Made by a program: the position numbers and the translations under genes. Shown here in pieces: positions 33,660 through 44,340 of a stretch of DNA of 64,000 nucleotides. The DNA comes from Orbilia blumenaviensis. Taxonomy: Eukaryota; Ascomycota; Orbiliomycetes; Orbiliales; Orbiliaceae. The notes below the pieces were generated by a model that worked only from the letters and a program-made list of their open reading frames with translations, did no database searches and had not been told where the DNA came from. Numbering within the stretch: the stretch's first letter is position 1; each line of letters starts with the position of its first letter. The stretch covers positions 1,178,001-1,242,000 of the forward strand of contig JAVHNS010000005.1 in assembly GCA_036872755.1 (NCBI GenBank), read 5' to 3'.

Positions 33660-35790
33660 GGTTAGTTATATTGGCGCCCTGTGGCACTCACTTGACCGGA
33701 CGAATAACGAGGAAATCACAGATCAAAAGATCAGATAAACCAAAGGAATTGTATTTTATTATCCATGGATCTTGAGTGTGATATATACAAAAGGGCCTTG
33801 CAATTGCCCACCAACCCCGCAAGCTCACACTACAAAAGAAACTACAAGAAGGGGAGATCCCTCTACCAAGATGTTCCAGAGCCTTACTGTAAAGGTGCAT
33901 TGATATTCCCTTTCTTATTAGTTAATTCGACAGGAGTGGGAGGAGTCAAGAAATGTAATAAGAGAAAAATTTTCTTCTTTTTCTTTTCGCTGTCGACATC
34001 ATGGGGAGGACCCTGCCGCGGAATATTGGGTGGTCAAGTTGGTGAGTACTTGGAGCTTTTCTTTTTATTGCGGTTTTCTGGCCTAAGAGGGCTTAAACTT
34101 TTTCCCTGGTGACATTGACAGTTTGGGGGGTTAGTTTAGATCTGAACCCTGACGTCTTTTCGAACATGTTTCTAGGGATCGGGGAAATTATTGGATGTGG
34201 GCGTTCAGGAAGGAACGGTACCGGCCCTGCAGTGGTGGGAAGCGGGCGAAGGCTGCAAGCCATGCATATGCATATGCTTGTTTGGTGTGCCGAACCCTCG
34301 ACAAGCAAATAATGCTTGTCAATTTCATAATTTCCATTGAAACTTCTTCGGTCGTAATGAGAAGGTTTCTAACGATGAATTCTTTCTCGTAAGAGAAATA
34401 GTTCTGGTGTTAAGCATGGGGTGCCTCTAGGGTTTGAGGGCCATTTCAAGGATCTGATTAGATTTTTTGGAGGGTGGGAGGTAGATTATACCATTTAGGC
34501 AAGTGATATCTGAGACCTCGTTGTGCTCTGATACGCTGTTCGGCAGGTTTTTTTTCTCTCCTCGCGCGGACAGCGGGATGTCTGGGACCTGAATTTTATA
34601 ACTTCCCGAGGTCCTGGCTTGCATTGGCAGACGCAATCTGGGATTGTATCAATCCAAGATCATGACACTCGCATGGAATAGACACGTTCCTGTACATTTC
34701 CACGTTGGGACTCACGCAGCTGCCGTTCAACTGATATCCCTATATGGGTGCTTCGTTGGTAGTGTTGGCTTGTCAACTAGCGTTTGCCCCGCGTGAAAGT
34801 TTGAGTAACGGTACACAACATATGCAAAACCTCAAGCCGAGATTTTGATCCGTCCTGAACAGTGTCCTTGCGCTCCGAACTCGGAGAGAGGAGAGAGGAG
34901 AGAGGGATGATATATGATAGAACGGACATCATGTCGAAGACGGGCGACGTGCATGATGCACATGCATGGTTGGATGTGACGAGATCCCATTCGATTGCTA
35001 ATGGAGTTGAGTAGAGCAGCTAGATCATTAAAATCAGGGTTGTCGCTCAAGGCATCCGCGGCCAAGGCGAAGAAACTGTCAAGATGATCTTTTGACATCA
35101 ACGATAGCCCTTGAACAGAACACGGATCAGATAATCTCGAAATGTCAGGTTGGCAGGGAAGGTCGTCAGTATTATTCCTTGGTCCGAAGCCTTGGAAGGA
35201 GCTCGCCACCATCGCGGTATATACCGGTATATTCCATTTCGAATTTCACTTGCTCAGCAAGGAAGAAATTTATCAGATCCGCTGATTGATTTGATTATGC
35301 GATAAGATTATGTCGACAGAGGATAGTTTAGCCATTAGGATGTATCCTATCCTTGAGGGTGTCGAGTAGATTGGCCCGGTCGAGAACGTTAACGCCATAC
35401 CTTCGCCGGTTTGCCCCTGCCCGGCCTGGCATGGAACGTCCCATTGTTTAGCTGGCTGGCCAGGAAGACTAGACTGAACAGGATATCCAGTTGGGATATG
35501 ATACAGAAGACGTCAGAGCGCTTGCATGGTCGTAGGGTCGAGTCCTTGTCTGGACCTGTTGATGCATTCATGTCGACGACGCCCAACGTCATGGCTCAAC
35601 ACATCATATTCGTCCCCCAAACACCAACCCCACGTGTGGTAGACCCGGCGCCCTTGTAGTCCGATGCAATGACATGACCTCCACTTTTATCACCACCGAA
35701 GGCACACCAGCCGAATACACATAACCGACCCGACCGCCCGACCGACCGCCCGTTGAATAGCTACTGCGACTGCTTTTTCTCCCGCCCGAA
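33660..35790. other. Long intergenic region, ABC transporter / CRT10-like
   Basis: About 2.1 kb between divergent genes. A GA-rich microsatellite-like run lies at about 34883-34907 and CCGA-type repeats at about 35725-35752. The only notable ORF, 34832..35212 on the minus strand (126 residues), has no recognisable features and is not called. It presumably contains both promoters. Confidence 0.4.
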
Positions 35791-37984
35791 ATGGCGACCC
35801 AACCAGGCGGCGGTGGCCGAGGATACACGCCCTGGCAGTCCACGACGCACAGGATGGGCCAGGCTCCGCTCAAGGACAGCTCTGCGTACCATTCAGTCAA
35901 GGTTGAGCTTGCTGGGAGATCGTCAATCAAGGAAAACGAAGAAGAAGGTACGTACAGATTCGATGGACGGAATTGGTTAGGCTGCAGATGTTAACCAGTA
36001 TTCTAGATGTATGCTAGTTCCACACACACACACACACTTCAAATCCCACACATCCGATGTTGATATCGCGATTACATAGGCCCATCGGTCCCATTCCATT
36101 GGATTGTATAGGAATAATTTGGTATTGCTTTTACACCAGCACTATTTATAAACTTCGTGCTAAACATAGATGCGCCAGGTTGCGTGTTCCAAGCGGTACA
36201 ACTTCCTTTTCGTCGCGAAATCCTCCAAAGTAAAAGTCTTTATTCCGACATATCCCTCACAAGCGGTATCCCACCCTCATTTAACCCTCCATGGAACTGA
36301 AGAGCTTCCTGAGCTTCGCACGCAAGGCTACATCGACCGTGGCACCCCGCACACTATCAACAACATGATAGTTGCAGATCTAGGCAATGAGGAGGTTCTT
36401 CTCGTCGCTAATGACTGCGGGTATGTTACGCTCTGGTACACAAAGCACTTGATGCAAAGGAACGGGAATATGGATATGTGGTTTGACGTCCAGAAAACCG
36501 CTTGGGGAATCGCAGTGCATACAGCAAAAAGATTGATAGCATTATCGTCAAACACGACAAAGATATTTGTATATGAGATGGGAAGCGAGGCAGTAGATCC
36601 GACTAAGCCACCTAGAGGAGCACAGAACCCGATCATATTGCCGGCAAATCATCAAAATCTGCCTTGTGTAGCATTTCTACAGGATGATACTGGGAGGTGG
36701 CTAAGTACGACAGATGTTACGGGCTCCGTGATATTATACGACCTACTTCGTGGAACAAGCACCATGACAAATTTCAATGGGCAAGGCTGGACAGTGACTT
36801 TCGTAAGCGAAAATAATTTTCTATGGGTAGAAAATGAGGAGTTCCAGGAGATGATCGAAAAGGCAAAAGAAGAGTCCCAAAAGGCAGCTAGAAGAGGATT
36901 GCTGAGCTTTGCGAGCCGACGATTCGACGACGATTCGGAAGAGGAAGACGACGATTGGGCGAGTGATGCGCAAATGACTCTGTATGGTGAAGGATCTGAA
37001 GATAATGAGGACGAATACGACGATGGTATAAGCGAACAGCTATCTTACAGCGAAGAAGAGGACGAGGATATGAGCGATGATGAAGATCCAGATATCGAGA
37101 TGAACTTCACGGCACTGGAGGAAGCTATACTATCACACGAAGCTGAGAATACCTCAGAAGGGGAGGATGACACAGTTGAAGACGACGCCGATGTCGACGG
37201 AGAACTAGAAGTCACGGAAGAGATGCAATCGACAGCATATGGCCCCGTCGCATCGACTGACTCGAGTGCGGAATCAAATCTTGATGGTATCGCCTCACAG
37301 ACTAGCCCAGATGAAACAGAGGGCGATCCGCCGTGGGAATACCCTCCACCATCGTTCATCATTCACTCCAAAGAGTTTGATCTTAAGCTCATCGTACCAA
37401 AAGATCCTCCCAGGTCGCCTACTTTCATCAACGAGCCTCGACCTGTCCATCTTAATAGCCTCGTTACTCTAAGAAATTTGATTCCAGCTGACGGCATCAC
37501 TGTGGCGGCGCAGACAAGTAATTACCCATTGAGGATGAACATGCATGCTTACATACCCGCACTGTCGCTGTATGTTATTGGCAGACAGGATGGAAGGGTG
37601 GCGCTTGTGAGAATGATCAGATCACGGCCGCCAACATCAGAAGAAACCCTTGACCCGCCTGGTACAGGGAGCGGGGCAGCGCAGAGTGGAGAGAAGAAGG
37701 GAGTCGTGCACAGACACTTTATGAATCTGGAGCACATTATCCCAAAACAAGATGCCTCCATTCCTTTTGCCCTTGTTGGCGTATGCGTCGCTCCAGTTCA
37801 GGGCTGGGAAGAGCGTGGAGTTATCAACGGCATGGATTATGGCAATGGTCAGGGGAAGTGGTTGTATACTAATGGCGGGGTGGGCGGAAGATGGAGAATT
37901 TTCTTGCTCTATTCAGGTGGAGATGTCATCTGCTATACGGTTTCTGGCGGCATACCAGCACATGAAAATGGTTTGGTGTTTTAG
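35791..37984 (+). CDS. CRT10: CRT10-like protein
   Basis: Three exons, 35791..35947, 36080..36105 and 36170..37984, giving 665 residues. The main exon starts MRQVACSKRYNFLFVAKSSKVKVFIP and includes GTPHTINNMIVADLGNEEVLLVANDCGYVTLWYT, the hallmark of the fungal CRT10 family (a beta-propeller-like N-terminal half). An acidic Asp/Glu/Ser-rich insert covers about 290-380, and conserved propeller-like segments return after it (PLRMNMHAYIPALSLYVIGRQDGRVALVRM). The 26-base exon 2 is inferred: it bridges exon 1 (GTACGT donor) and exon 3 in frame. If that is wrong, translation would start at the ATG at 36170, directly after an in-frame stop. Yeast Crt10 affects transcription of ribonucleotide reductase genes. 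The main exon is secure; the 5' end is less so. Confidence 0.8.
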
Positions 37985-38282
37985 ATACACTGTAGAACTT
38001 GATACCACACATTTGTTCAGACTGGGGCGTTTTGGTGCTTAGCCTAATGTCTTTCCTTTGCAAATTTGCTCTGCTAACTGCATCCCTCGGCGTGCTCATT
38101 TTAGAAGAGTGTACTTCTTGGAATGTCATTTTCTAATTTCGCGGAATCGATAGACTCTAGGGCTCTGAATTAATAGTTCTCTCCCTGGTTAGGAGGGCTT
38201 CCTTATAATTACGACGGATAACCCATACTCCATATTACCTAGATACCCAATCACTAGTAGATAGGACTTTTTTACACAATGC

Positions 38283-39410
38283 CTACAGCTTCATAACTTC
38301 GATTTTCCCTCCCTGTTTTCTACTCTTTAATATCTCACCAACAACACCTCCGAGTGCACCTTGGGTTTCTAGTCCATCCTTCCAGCCTTTCTTCCCAGCG
38401 TAATGATTCACAAAGCCTTCAGGGCCGGAAACCATGATAACATCTCTTCCACTCTTACCACTCTCTCCCATCCTCAAAGCAGCAACCGCAGTTTCGATAT
38501 CTAGCTGCTTAATGAAAGTTTCCTTATCATCGTAAAAGAACTCAACATCAACTTTAAATCCACCTTGCCCTTCCCCCAGCTTCTGTAACTCGTTTATCTG
38601 CGGCAGTACCTTCTCACTCGCTGTTCGAGATGCAAATAGAACCTTCACCCAGCGCTCCTTTCCGTCTTGGGCATGTTGTGAGAGTAAGTGTGCCGCTAGT
38701 TGAACAGCAGGCGATACTCCTGTTCCTCCAGCTATGAATACTACATTTCTTATATCCTCCTCTCCCTTCACCACCTCTTCAGGCTTGAAGGTATATGTAA
38801 TAACTGGCCCACGAACTTCGACCACATCACCAGGCTTTCTTGATAACAAGTATGGCGAAACCTCCCCTCCATCAACAGCGCGAACAAATATTGTAAGTTT
38901 ATTATCCGGATTGATGTTCACCCTTTTTTCGCTTTTTATTACTGTTTCGGGTATTGGTGTATACTCCCGTTGTATCTGAAGCTGCGGTTGTTTAATCTGT
39001 ACCGACCAAAGACCTTCAGAATGTATAATCGACCAAAAGGAAGGTGATGGAGTTGCTTGATATTTCGGAGATAGTGTTATAAGCGAAGAAGTCGGTGATA
39101 GAGGGGTCGTGGAAGTTATTATATGTGGAGTAAAGGTGTAAGGATTAATCGGATAGGGTATTGTGGTAGTATTTGTATATCTATATGTTATATAGCCGAG
39201 GATGAAAGCAGTTGGAATTGTGAAGAATGGAGTAGTGTAGAACGGGCGACTCCGTGGATTGGAAGACGGACGTGCGGCCCTTGTAGTTGATAGTCGTATT
39301 TGGTGGGAGTTCAAGCGTGAGGCTCTGGCCGGCATGAAACCGGGGGTAGAGAGAACGCTACATCTTTTGGGAAGATGCGAGCGGGTGCAGAGAATTGACC
39401 GCTGAAGCAT
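38283..39410 (-). CDS. CYC2: Mitochondrial FAD/NAD(P)H reductase, Cyc2-like
   Basis: Single exon, 375 residues. The first 55 residues are rich in Arg and Ser with almost no acidic residues (mitochondrial presequence); a membrane segment follows at about 60-77 (PFFTIPTAFILGYITYRY). The FAD-binding motif is REYTPIP (Arg148, Tyr150, Thr151), then PGDVVEVRGP, and the nucleotide-binding motif is GGTGVSPA (228-235), with a C-terminal MVSGPEGFV. This is the ferredoxin-NADP reductase fold. Yeast Cyc2 is an inner-membrane flavoprotein that helps attach heme to cytochrome c. A related NADH-cytochrome b5 reductase is the main alternative; the presequence plus single membrane anchor and low similarity of the FAD domain favour Cyc2. 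Converges with the CRT10-like gene, 298 bases apart. Confidence 0.78.
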   Translation of the reverse strand: MLQRSILCTRSHLPKRCSVLSTPGFMPARASRLNSHQIRLSTTRAARPSSNPRSRPFYTTPFFTIPTAFILGYITYRYTNTTTIPYPINPYTFTPHIITSTTPLSPTSSLITLSPKYQATPSPSFWSIIHSEGLWSVQIKQPQLQIQREYTPIPETVIKSEKRVNINPDNKLTIFVRAVDGGEVSPYLLSRKPGDVVEVRGPVITYTFKPEEVVKGEEDIRNVVFIAGGTGVSPAVQLAAHLLSQHAQDGKERWVKVLFASRTASEKVLPQINELQKLGEGQGGFKVDVEFFYDDKETFIKQLDIETAVAALRMGESGKSGRDVIMVSGPEGFVNHYAGKKGWKDGLETQGALGGVVGEILKSRKQGGKIEVMKL

Positions 39411-40314
39411 GGTATCTTGGGTTTTTGGGTTTGAAGTAAAGAGGTGAAAAGTTCAAAGAAAGGGTTTATAGACAACACGGATTCGGTGTTGTAATTTTAT
39501 CCTTTCTGACTTGGGCTTCGGCGAAGTTGACTTTATGATAGCAACCTGGATTTCTAGAGCCTACTAGTGTGCTAAATATATATTTCTGTATCAGCTTCCA
39601 TTCAAGTAGACATAGAGTTAATTTTGGCTTTATCTAGTACCCTTTTTTCCCTTAAGGATGCTTAAACAGGAGTTTATTATATGCATTGACTTTCGGAGGC
39701 CGGGTTTATAAACTATCATTAAATGCCTACTAATTAAATAGGTTTCTGATACATAGTCATTACTAGGTGGTATAGCGTGAACATGAGCTCGTCATTACCG
39801 GGATACCTGTTATTAACTCAAATTTATGGAAGATATATGAATGTATTACGCTAGGCTCCGGTCGGTATCATAAAAGTGCTTAAGGACTTAACGCGATGGC
39901 GCCATGGCGTTAGCCTGTACGCCTCCCAGATTTTGGCCCCGATTGGTGCAGATATCCAGAATCCGAAGTAAATATTAAATTCATAAACGGCTCTTTGGAT
40001 TGCTATATATATATATAGACACGCGGACATGAATGCGTGAGTATTCAAGTGCTGATTGGCCTGTTGATTCTCGGTCACAATCTAGCGGCCAGGGCTCAGC
40101 CGAAATATATAATACCTAGATATTCGCAAGATGATAGGATAAAATGTGACTATCAAACATATAATAAATCTAGAAGTGAATATTTTCTCAACACCAGAAC
40201 GGTCTCCTCAAAACTTTCCTGTTCGTTTTATTTTCTTAGGATCTGTCGCGGGTTACTTGCACAGTATGTTATTATTTTGGCCTCGTTAACCCACTGAGCA
40301 CAAAGCACCTAGGT
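39411..40314. promoter_or_regulatory. AT-rich intergenic region upstream of CYC2-like gene
   Basis: About 900 bases, including the CYC2-like promoter and an AT-rich stretch with a (TA)n run near 40002-40016. No gene was recognised. Confidence 0.35.
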
Positions 40315-40477
40315 ACTATGCCAGAACAATGGGGATTTTGAATACCGTTCTAATCAAATTATATTACGGCATTGTGGTCACAACACCATACTGGCAACGA
40401 TAATACTGTTGTAACCCTGATTCAAGCTACGATACCGCACTAATACCGTATCAATCCCCACTGAATTTCTGACACAG
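40315..40477. mobile_element. 163-bp MITE-like element flanked by TA
   Basis: The two ends are imperfect inverted repeats: the left end reads CTATGCCAGAACAATGGGG and the reverse complement of the right end reads CTGTGTCAGAA followed by a closely matching CAGTGGGGATT. Both ends abut a TA (40313-40314 and 40478-40479), as expected of a TA target-site duplication of Tc1/mariner-type transposons. Pairing continues loosely towards the centre (GGTCACAACA against GGTTACAACA). No ORF is inside, so it would be non-autonomous. Confidence 0.6.
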
Positions 40478-40631
40478 TAGTTAAATTAACATGGTTATGC
40501 ATCCGCGTACCTGCAACTCTTACTCGGACAAAAATACCCACGGGCAGCCCTAGCAACCTTTCCCCCCCTTCGCTGGTATCGCCTACATAGGTGGTTCTTG
40601 CAAGATATGACTAAGTCATGAATCACCCATA

Positions 40632-41110
40632 TGGCGGCCAAAATCTGTCAAAACAATATGTAGTACCAACCGTGCAAAATATATATATTACAACATAAGC
40701 GAGGCACAAGTGTGTTAATTTTTCACGATTATGCTCGACCATCCGCCTACCACCAGCCTGCCCGCCCGCCTGGTCAGAGGCTGGAGAAAAGCCGGACAGC
40801 TAGACAGCTAGACAGCTAGACAGCTAGACAGCTAGACAGCTAGACAGCTAGACAGCTAGACAGCTAGACAGCTAGACAGCTAGACAGCTAGACAGCGAAA
40901 GATTCAGTGGCTACTTCTATAGGCCTGGCTGTCTGTTTCTGGCTTTTCTCTAGGTCCTAACCAGCTGGGCAGGCTGGTGGCTGAGCATAATTGTGAAAAA
41001 TTAACACACTTATGCCTCGCTTAAGTTGTAATAGATATATTTTGCGAAGTTGTAACATATATTTTGTGCGGCATTGTATTATACATCGTTTTGACACATT
41101 TTGGCTACCA
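40632..41110. mobile_element. 479-bp foldback MITE flanked by TA
   Basis: The left arm (about 40632-40793) and right arm (about 40941-41110) are long imperfect inverted repeats, matching from TGGCGGCCAAAAT at one end to ATTTTGGCTACCA at the other and through to GAAAAGCC near the centre. The best stretch includes GTGTGTTAATTTTTCAC, identical in both arms. Each end abuts a TA dinucleotide (40630-40631 and 41111-41112), consistent with TA target duplication. The right arm has a 20-odd-base internal duplication (GTTGTAA...ATATATTTTG twice). The loop holds a 12.75-copy 8-base tandem array. No coding capacity, so it would rely on a transposase elsewhere. Confidence 0.8.
40795..40896. repeat. 8-bp tandem repeat (TAGACAGC)n, 12.75 copies
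   Basis: A perfect array of unit TAGACAGC covering 102 bases, located in the centre of the foldback element. All copies are identical by eye, suggesting recent expansion or homogenisation. GCTGTC, the reverse complement of the unit core, appears once just beyond the array at about 40928-40933. Confidence 0.97.
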
Positions 41111-41594
41111 TACTTAATTAACCTATAGACGATATATTATTGAATTATCCCATTAACCTACCTAAGTTATAGTTGGCAGAAACTGATATTAATCGTATAA
41201 TGTATTAAACCAAACGCCAGTTTCGTCCCGATTAAATAACCACTTAAGTGGGTATTAAGTAGATAAGTTATAGATTTGGAGGGAACAGCACGCAGCTGCG
41301 AGAGGTCGGTACCGTAATCTGATTGGTTAGGAGCGGGCGTCTACAGCTACGTCGGCTCCTCAATCTGCCTGCGTTGGTGCGTGGCGTATTTGGCCGCCTT
41401 CCAAACCAAAAAAAAGTTACCAAAACAACCCGCTCGCCAAATTAGCTGCAGCGACTCGCGACTGGACCAACCAAACCAAAATATCTCCCTCGAGAAATGT
41501 CAACATTACATCTCACGAATTAATCACAAACATCCACGAAACTTACGAACTCCTCACGAATAATGATACCGCGATAACTTCATCCATACTAACA

Positions 41595-43342
41595 ATGACT
41601 GCACTTTGGCACGGCTCAATCACCCTGCCTGAGGGCCTCCCTGAGCTCGCTCTCGAAGGTATATCCACTCCTGTTCATCTCTTGTGTAACCTGTCGGCCG
41701 AAACCGAAGCTGACACGCACTTTTAGATGTCGAGCTCCAGTCTTCCATCCCAGATATCGGCAACTCCTACAATCCACAGCCGGAAGATGATGGGATGCTT
41801 TTCACTGGGGCAGCCTTAAAACTACGAGCCGTCGTTGACTCTGCCAAAGTACCCTTACATGTGTCTGTTGGACCCAGCTTTGAGGTCCGAACTCAGAGTC
41901 AAGCAACCGCGAACTTCTTGATGAATATATTTGTGCAACATATCAATCAAGAACAGCCGTCTGATGCTGAAGAGGAAAGAGACGACGGTGGCAAGGATGA
42001 ACATAATACCAAATCCGATATTGTTCAATGCAAATCAACAGGGAAGGTTATAGTCGTCAGTGTCATCTATGAAAACCCACTAGAGGAAGTCGAAAAGCCC
42101 ATCATCACCGAGCTCGTCCTCTATGGTACTTTGTCATCCGATATACCCCCCCAACCAGTCCGAATGAGTCTCGCGGCTAGAACTAGTCTCGGAGCCCGAA
42201 CTGCCAAACCTGAGCTTCAAATGCTACCCGCCAAATCATCCGCGCCACCGTCCCTTTCAGTTTATGCCCTCCCAACATCTACTCGCATTATCAGAGAGAT
42301 CAAACTTCAAACCGCGATTAAGTCAGAACCGCTTGAGCCAGGGAGGGCCAGATTCATAACCCCGATCATTGGTCGCAAACGAAAACGCCCTACCGCACTT
42401 AATACATACGACAGCAAGCGATCGTACTTTGCAAGGCTACCTCCTGGCCTCCACCGAGATTGGCACAAACATGGCATTGAACACCTACCGGATCCAATGG
42501 ATGAGTTCGGTGAAAACAACTTCAATACTAGCAATGTGGGTTCGCAAAACAACAAGCTATTTTCTCGATCAATCGGTCCGAGTATCATGAGCCAACCCGT
42601 GGTTGACTTCAGGAAAACCATGAATGTGGATCCGAGATTCGGAAGGGAGAGGAGTGCATCGGTACTACAGACCCGACTACGAGCAGCTGCTGAGAGACCA
42701 GATCCGTCACGTCGAGAGTCAGTTACTAGACCTCTGCGCATGAGCGGCGATTTCACTACTCTACGAAGATCTGAAACATTTGCTGGACTACCAACACGAA
42801 CTGCAACGCCTGATATTAAACAAGACTTCGGAGCCAGTATCAGCAATAAGCCTGTGGCTAGTACGACTACCGTGCCAGCCACAAACAAGTTCGCTGAGAG
42901 AAACAAGACATCGGCGCAGAAGCTTATTCTGGCATCCATGCGACTTTATGGATTTACGCGTGCGAAAGCCGGGGAGGTGAAAATCGAGGATAAAGAAGAG
43001 GAGTACAAATTGGTTTTTCATACTACCCTACGATCATTGACTTGTGCGATGCGAAATTCATGGAATTCCGAGATCATCGGGGTCGCTAGGTTGAAGGAGA
43101 CAACCGAGTACCTCATGAAAGCCTTTGTTGGAGGATCTGGAGTAGTTCAGGGGAGCAGTGACAGGGAAGAGGATCACCAAGGAGAGGAAAATCCATTCAG
43201 AAAATCTAGAATTGGTAATAGGAGCATTGTCCTTAGCGGAACGGCGAGTCGTGACGATACACTGGTCGGAGATCAAAGCCTTTTAGGGAACAGCCTTCTC
43301 GGGAACAGCTCACTGGGAGAGAGCCAGCTTTTTGATGATTGA
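41595..43342 (+). CDS. SLD7: Sld7-like replication initiation protein
   Basis: Two exons, 41595..41658 and 41727..43342, giving 559 residues. The intron (GTATAT donor, TTTTAG acceptor) joins ELALEG-type coding to DVELQSS in frame. N-terminal GSITLPEGLPELALEDVELQ followed by LRAVVDSAKVPLHVSVGPSF and SQATANFLMNIF parallels the N-terminal half of yeast Sld7. The C-terminal NKTSAQKLILASMRLYGF and EEYKLVFHTTLRSLTCAMR with RLKETTEYLMKAF parallels the Sld7 C-terminal domain. Sld7 binds Sld3 and tunes origin firing by helping load Cdc45 and Dpb11/Sld2. The central part (about 150-390) is basic, Ser/Arg/Pro-rich and much longer than in budding yeast, where the protein is about half this length. The C-terminus has repeated LGNS-type units. 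Confidence 0.8.
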
Positions 43343-44043
43343 GCGAGCGGGTGGTTCGACGGAACATAGGCTCGCCTCGACGGTATAAGGCACGGGAAAC
43401 CCGCCCGATGGAAACGGGAACGGTTTTGGCACGCTACTGCTTGCTAGACGTACATCACATAAATTCTATGTAGGTTTTCTGCTGTCTGCTCGCGAACTGG
43501 CGCGATACGACGATGGCGAGCGACTGACCGTGTTCGATATAGTACTCGCAACCATATTTTGCCATCCATAGCCGACGTCGCCCCAACGCCGGCATCTCAT
43601 CATTTATTGTGTGTACTTACTTGCGTTAGACAGCCGTTGCCTGCCGGACGACTAAGCATTCAGACGGTTTAGCTGCAACGTCCAGGGACCAACTGGTCTC
43701 GATGCGTCGGGCCAGTTTGAACCTTCTTTTTTCATCCGTGGTCCCCTCCATTGGTTCTCAAAAATTCTTACTGCAACACGGCCTACACCAAGCCGAGTCT
43801 CAACTTTTTATTTTGCACCTGAGCTCCGGCTGTATCAACGCTACCGATTCAAAGTCGAACTAGAACTTTCATATAGCCCAAAAGAAAAATCAATATCCGT
43901 TAAAAACTTTTTATCTCTTTTCTTACTCCTGCTCTACTGTCACGTCTTGCCGTTTTCTGTTTGAATTGCTCAACTAGTTCGTAGTGTTCCTCGTCGCGCG
44001 GTTCCGATTACAAAACCCTCCAACTCGGGACCCTTACACTTCA
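43343..44043. promoter_or_regulatory. Intergenic region, SLD7 to ABZ1
   Basis: 700 bases with the SLD7 3' end and the ABZ1 promoter. T/C-rich stretches lie around 43890-43960. No gene was recognised. Confidence 0.35.
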
Positions 44044-44180
44044 ATGAGCGCCAGTCGATGAGCATCTCCATAGCGGGCCTGCTCTACCATCCGGAACGAC
44101 GTACCTTCTCTGCGTTATATAGGCCCGTTATCACCTCCAACGGATATCCGACTAACCATCTTGCGGCTGAACTCCCATAA
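44044..44180 (+). promoter_or_regulatory. Two overlapping upstream ORFs before ABZ1
   Basis: A 5-codon uORF at 44044..44061 ends in a TGA whose T and G are part of the ATG of a second 40-codon uORF at 44058..44180 (ATGA overlap). Both lie within 300 bases upstream of the ABZ1 start, so they are likely in the 5' leader if transcription starts before 44044. Their effect on ABZ1 translation is inferred, not shown. Confidence 0.35.
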
Positions 44181-44340
44181 TCGTTTCTTCTTCTCCGTCT
44201 TCGCAGCATCCGTAGAAAACCCCACGATACTGTACCGACCGACTTTCTCTGTATTTATACTGAGGAACATTCCTAGAATATCGAAGATCGCCCCCTCAGA
44301 CCACAATTGAAGCATATACCTTATCGGCCTGTCTTCCACA

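Noticed and set aside
34832..35212. 126-residue minus-strand ORF between the ABC transporter and CRT10-like genes
   Set aside because: No domain, no splice context and no neighbours in support; contains a GA-repeat tail. Left unannotated.
40795..40896. CRISPR-like array
   Set aside because: The repeats are 8 bases with no spacers; this is a simple satellite in a eukaryotic genome.
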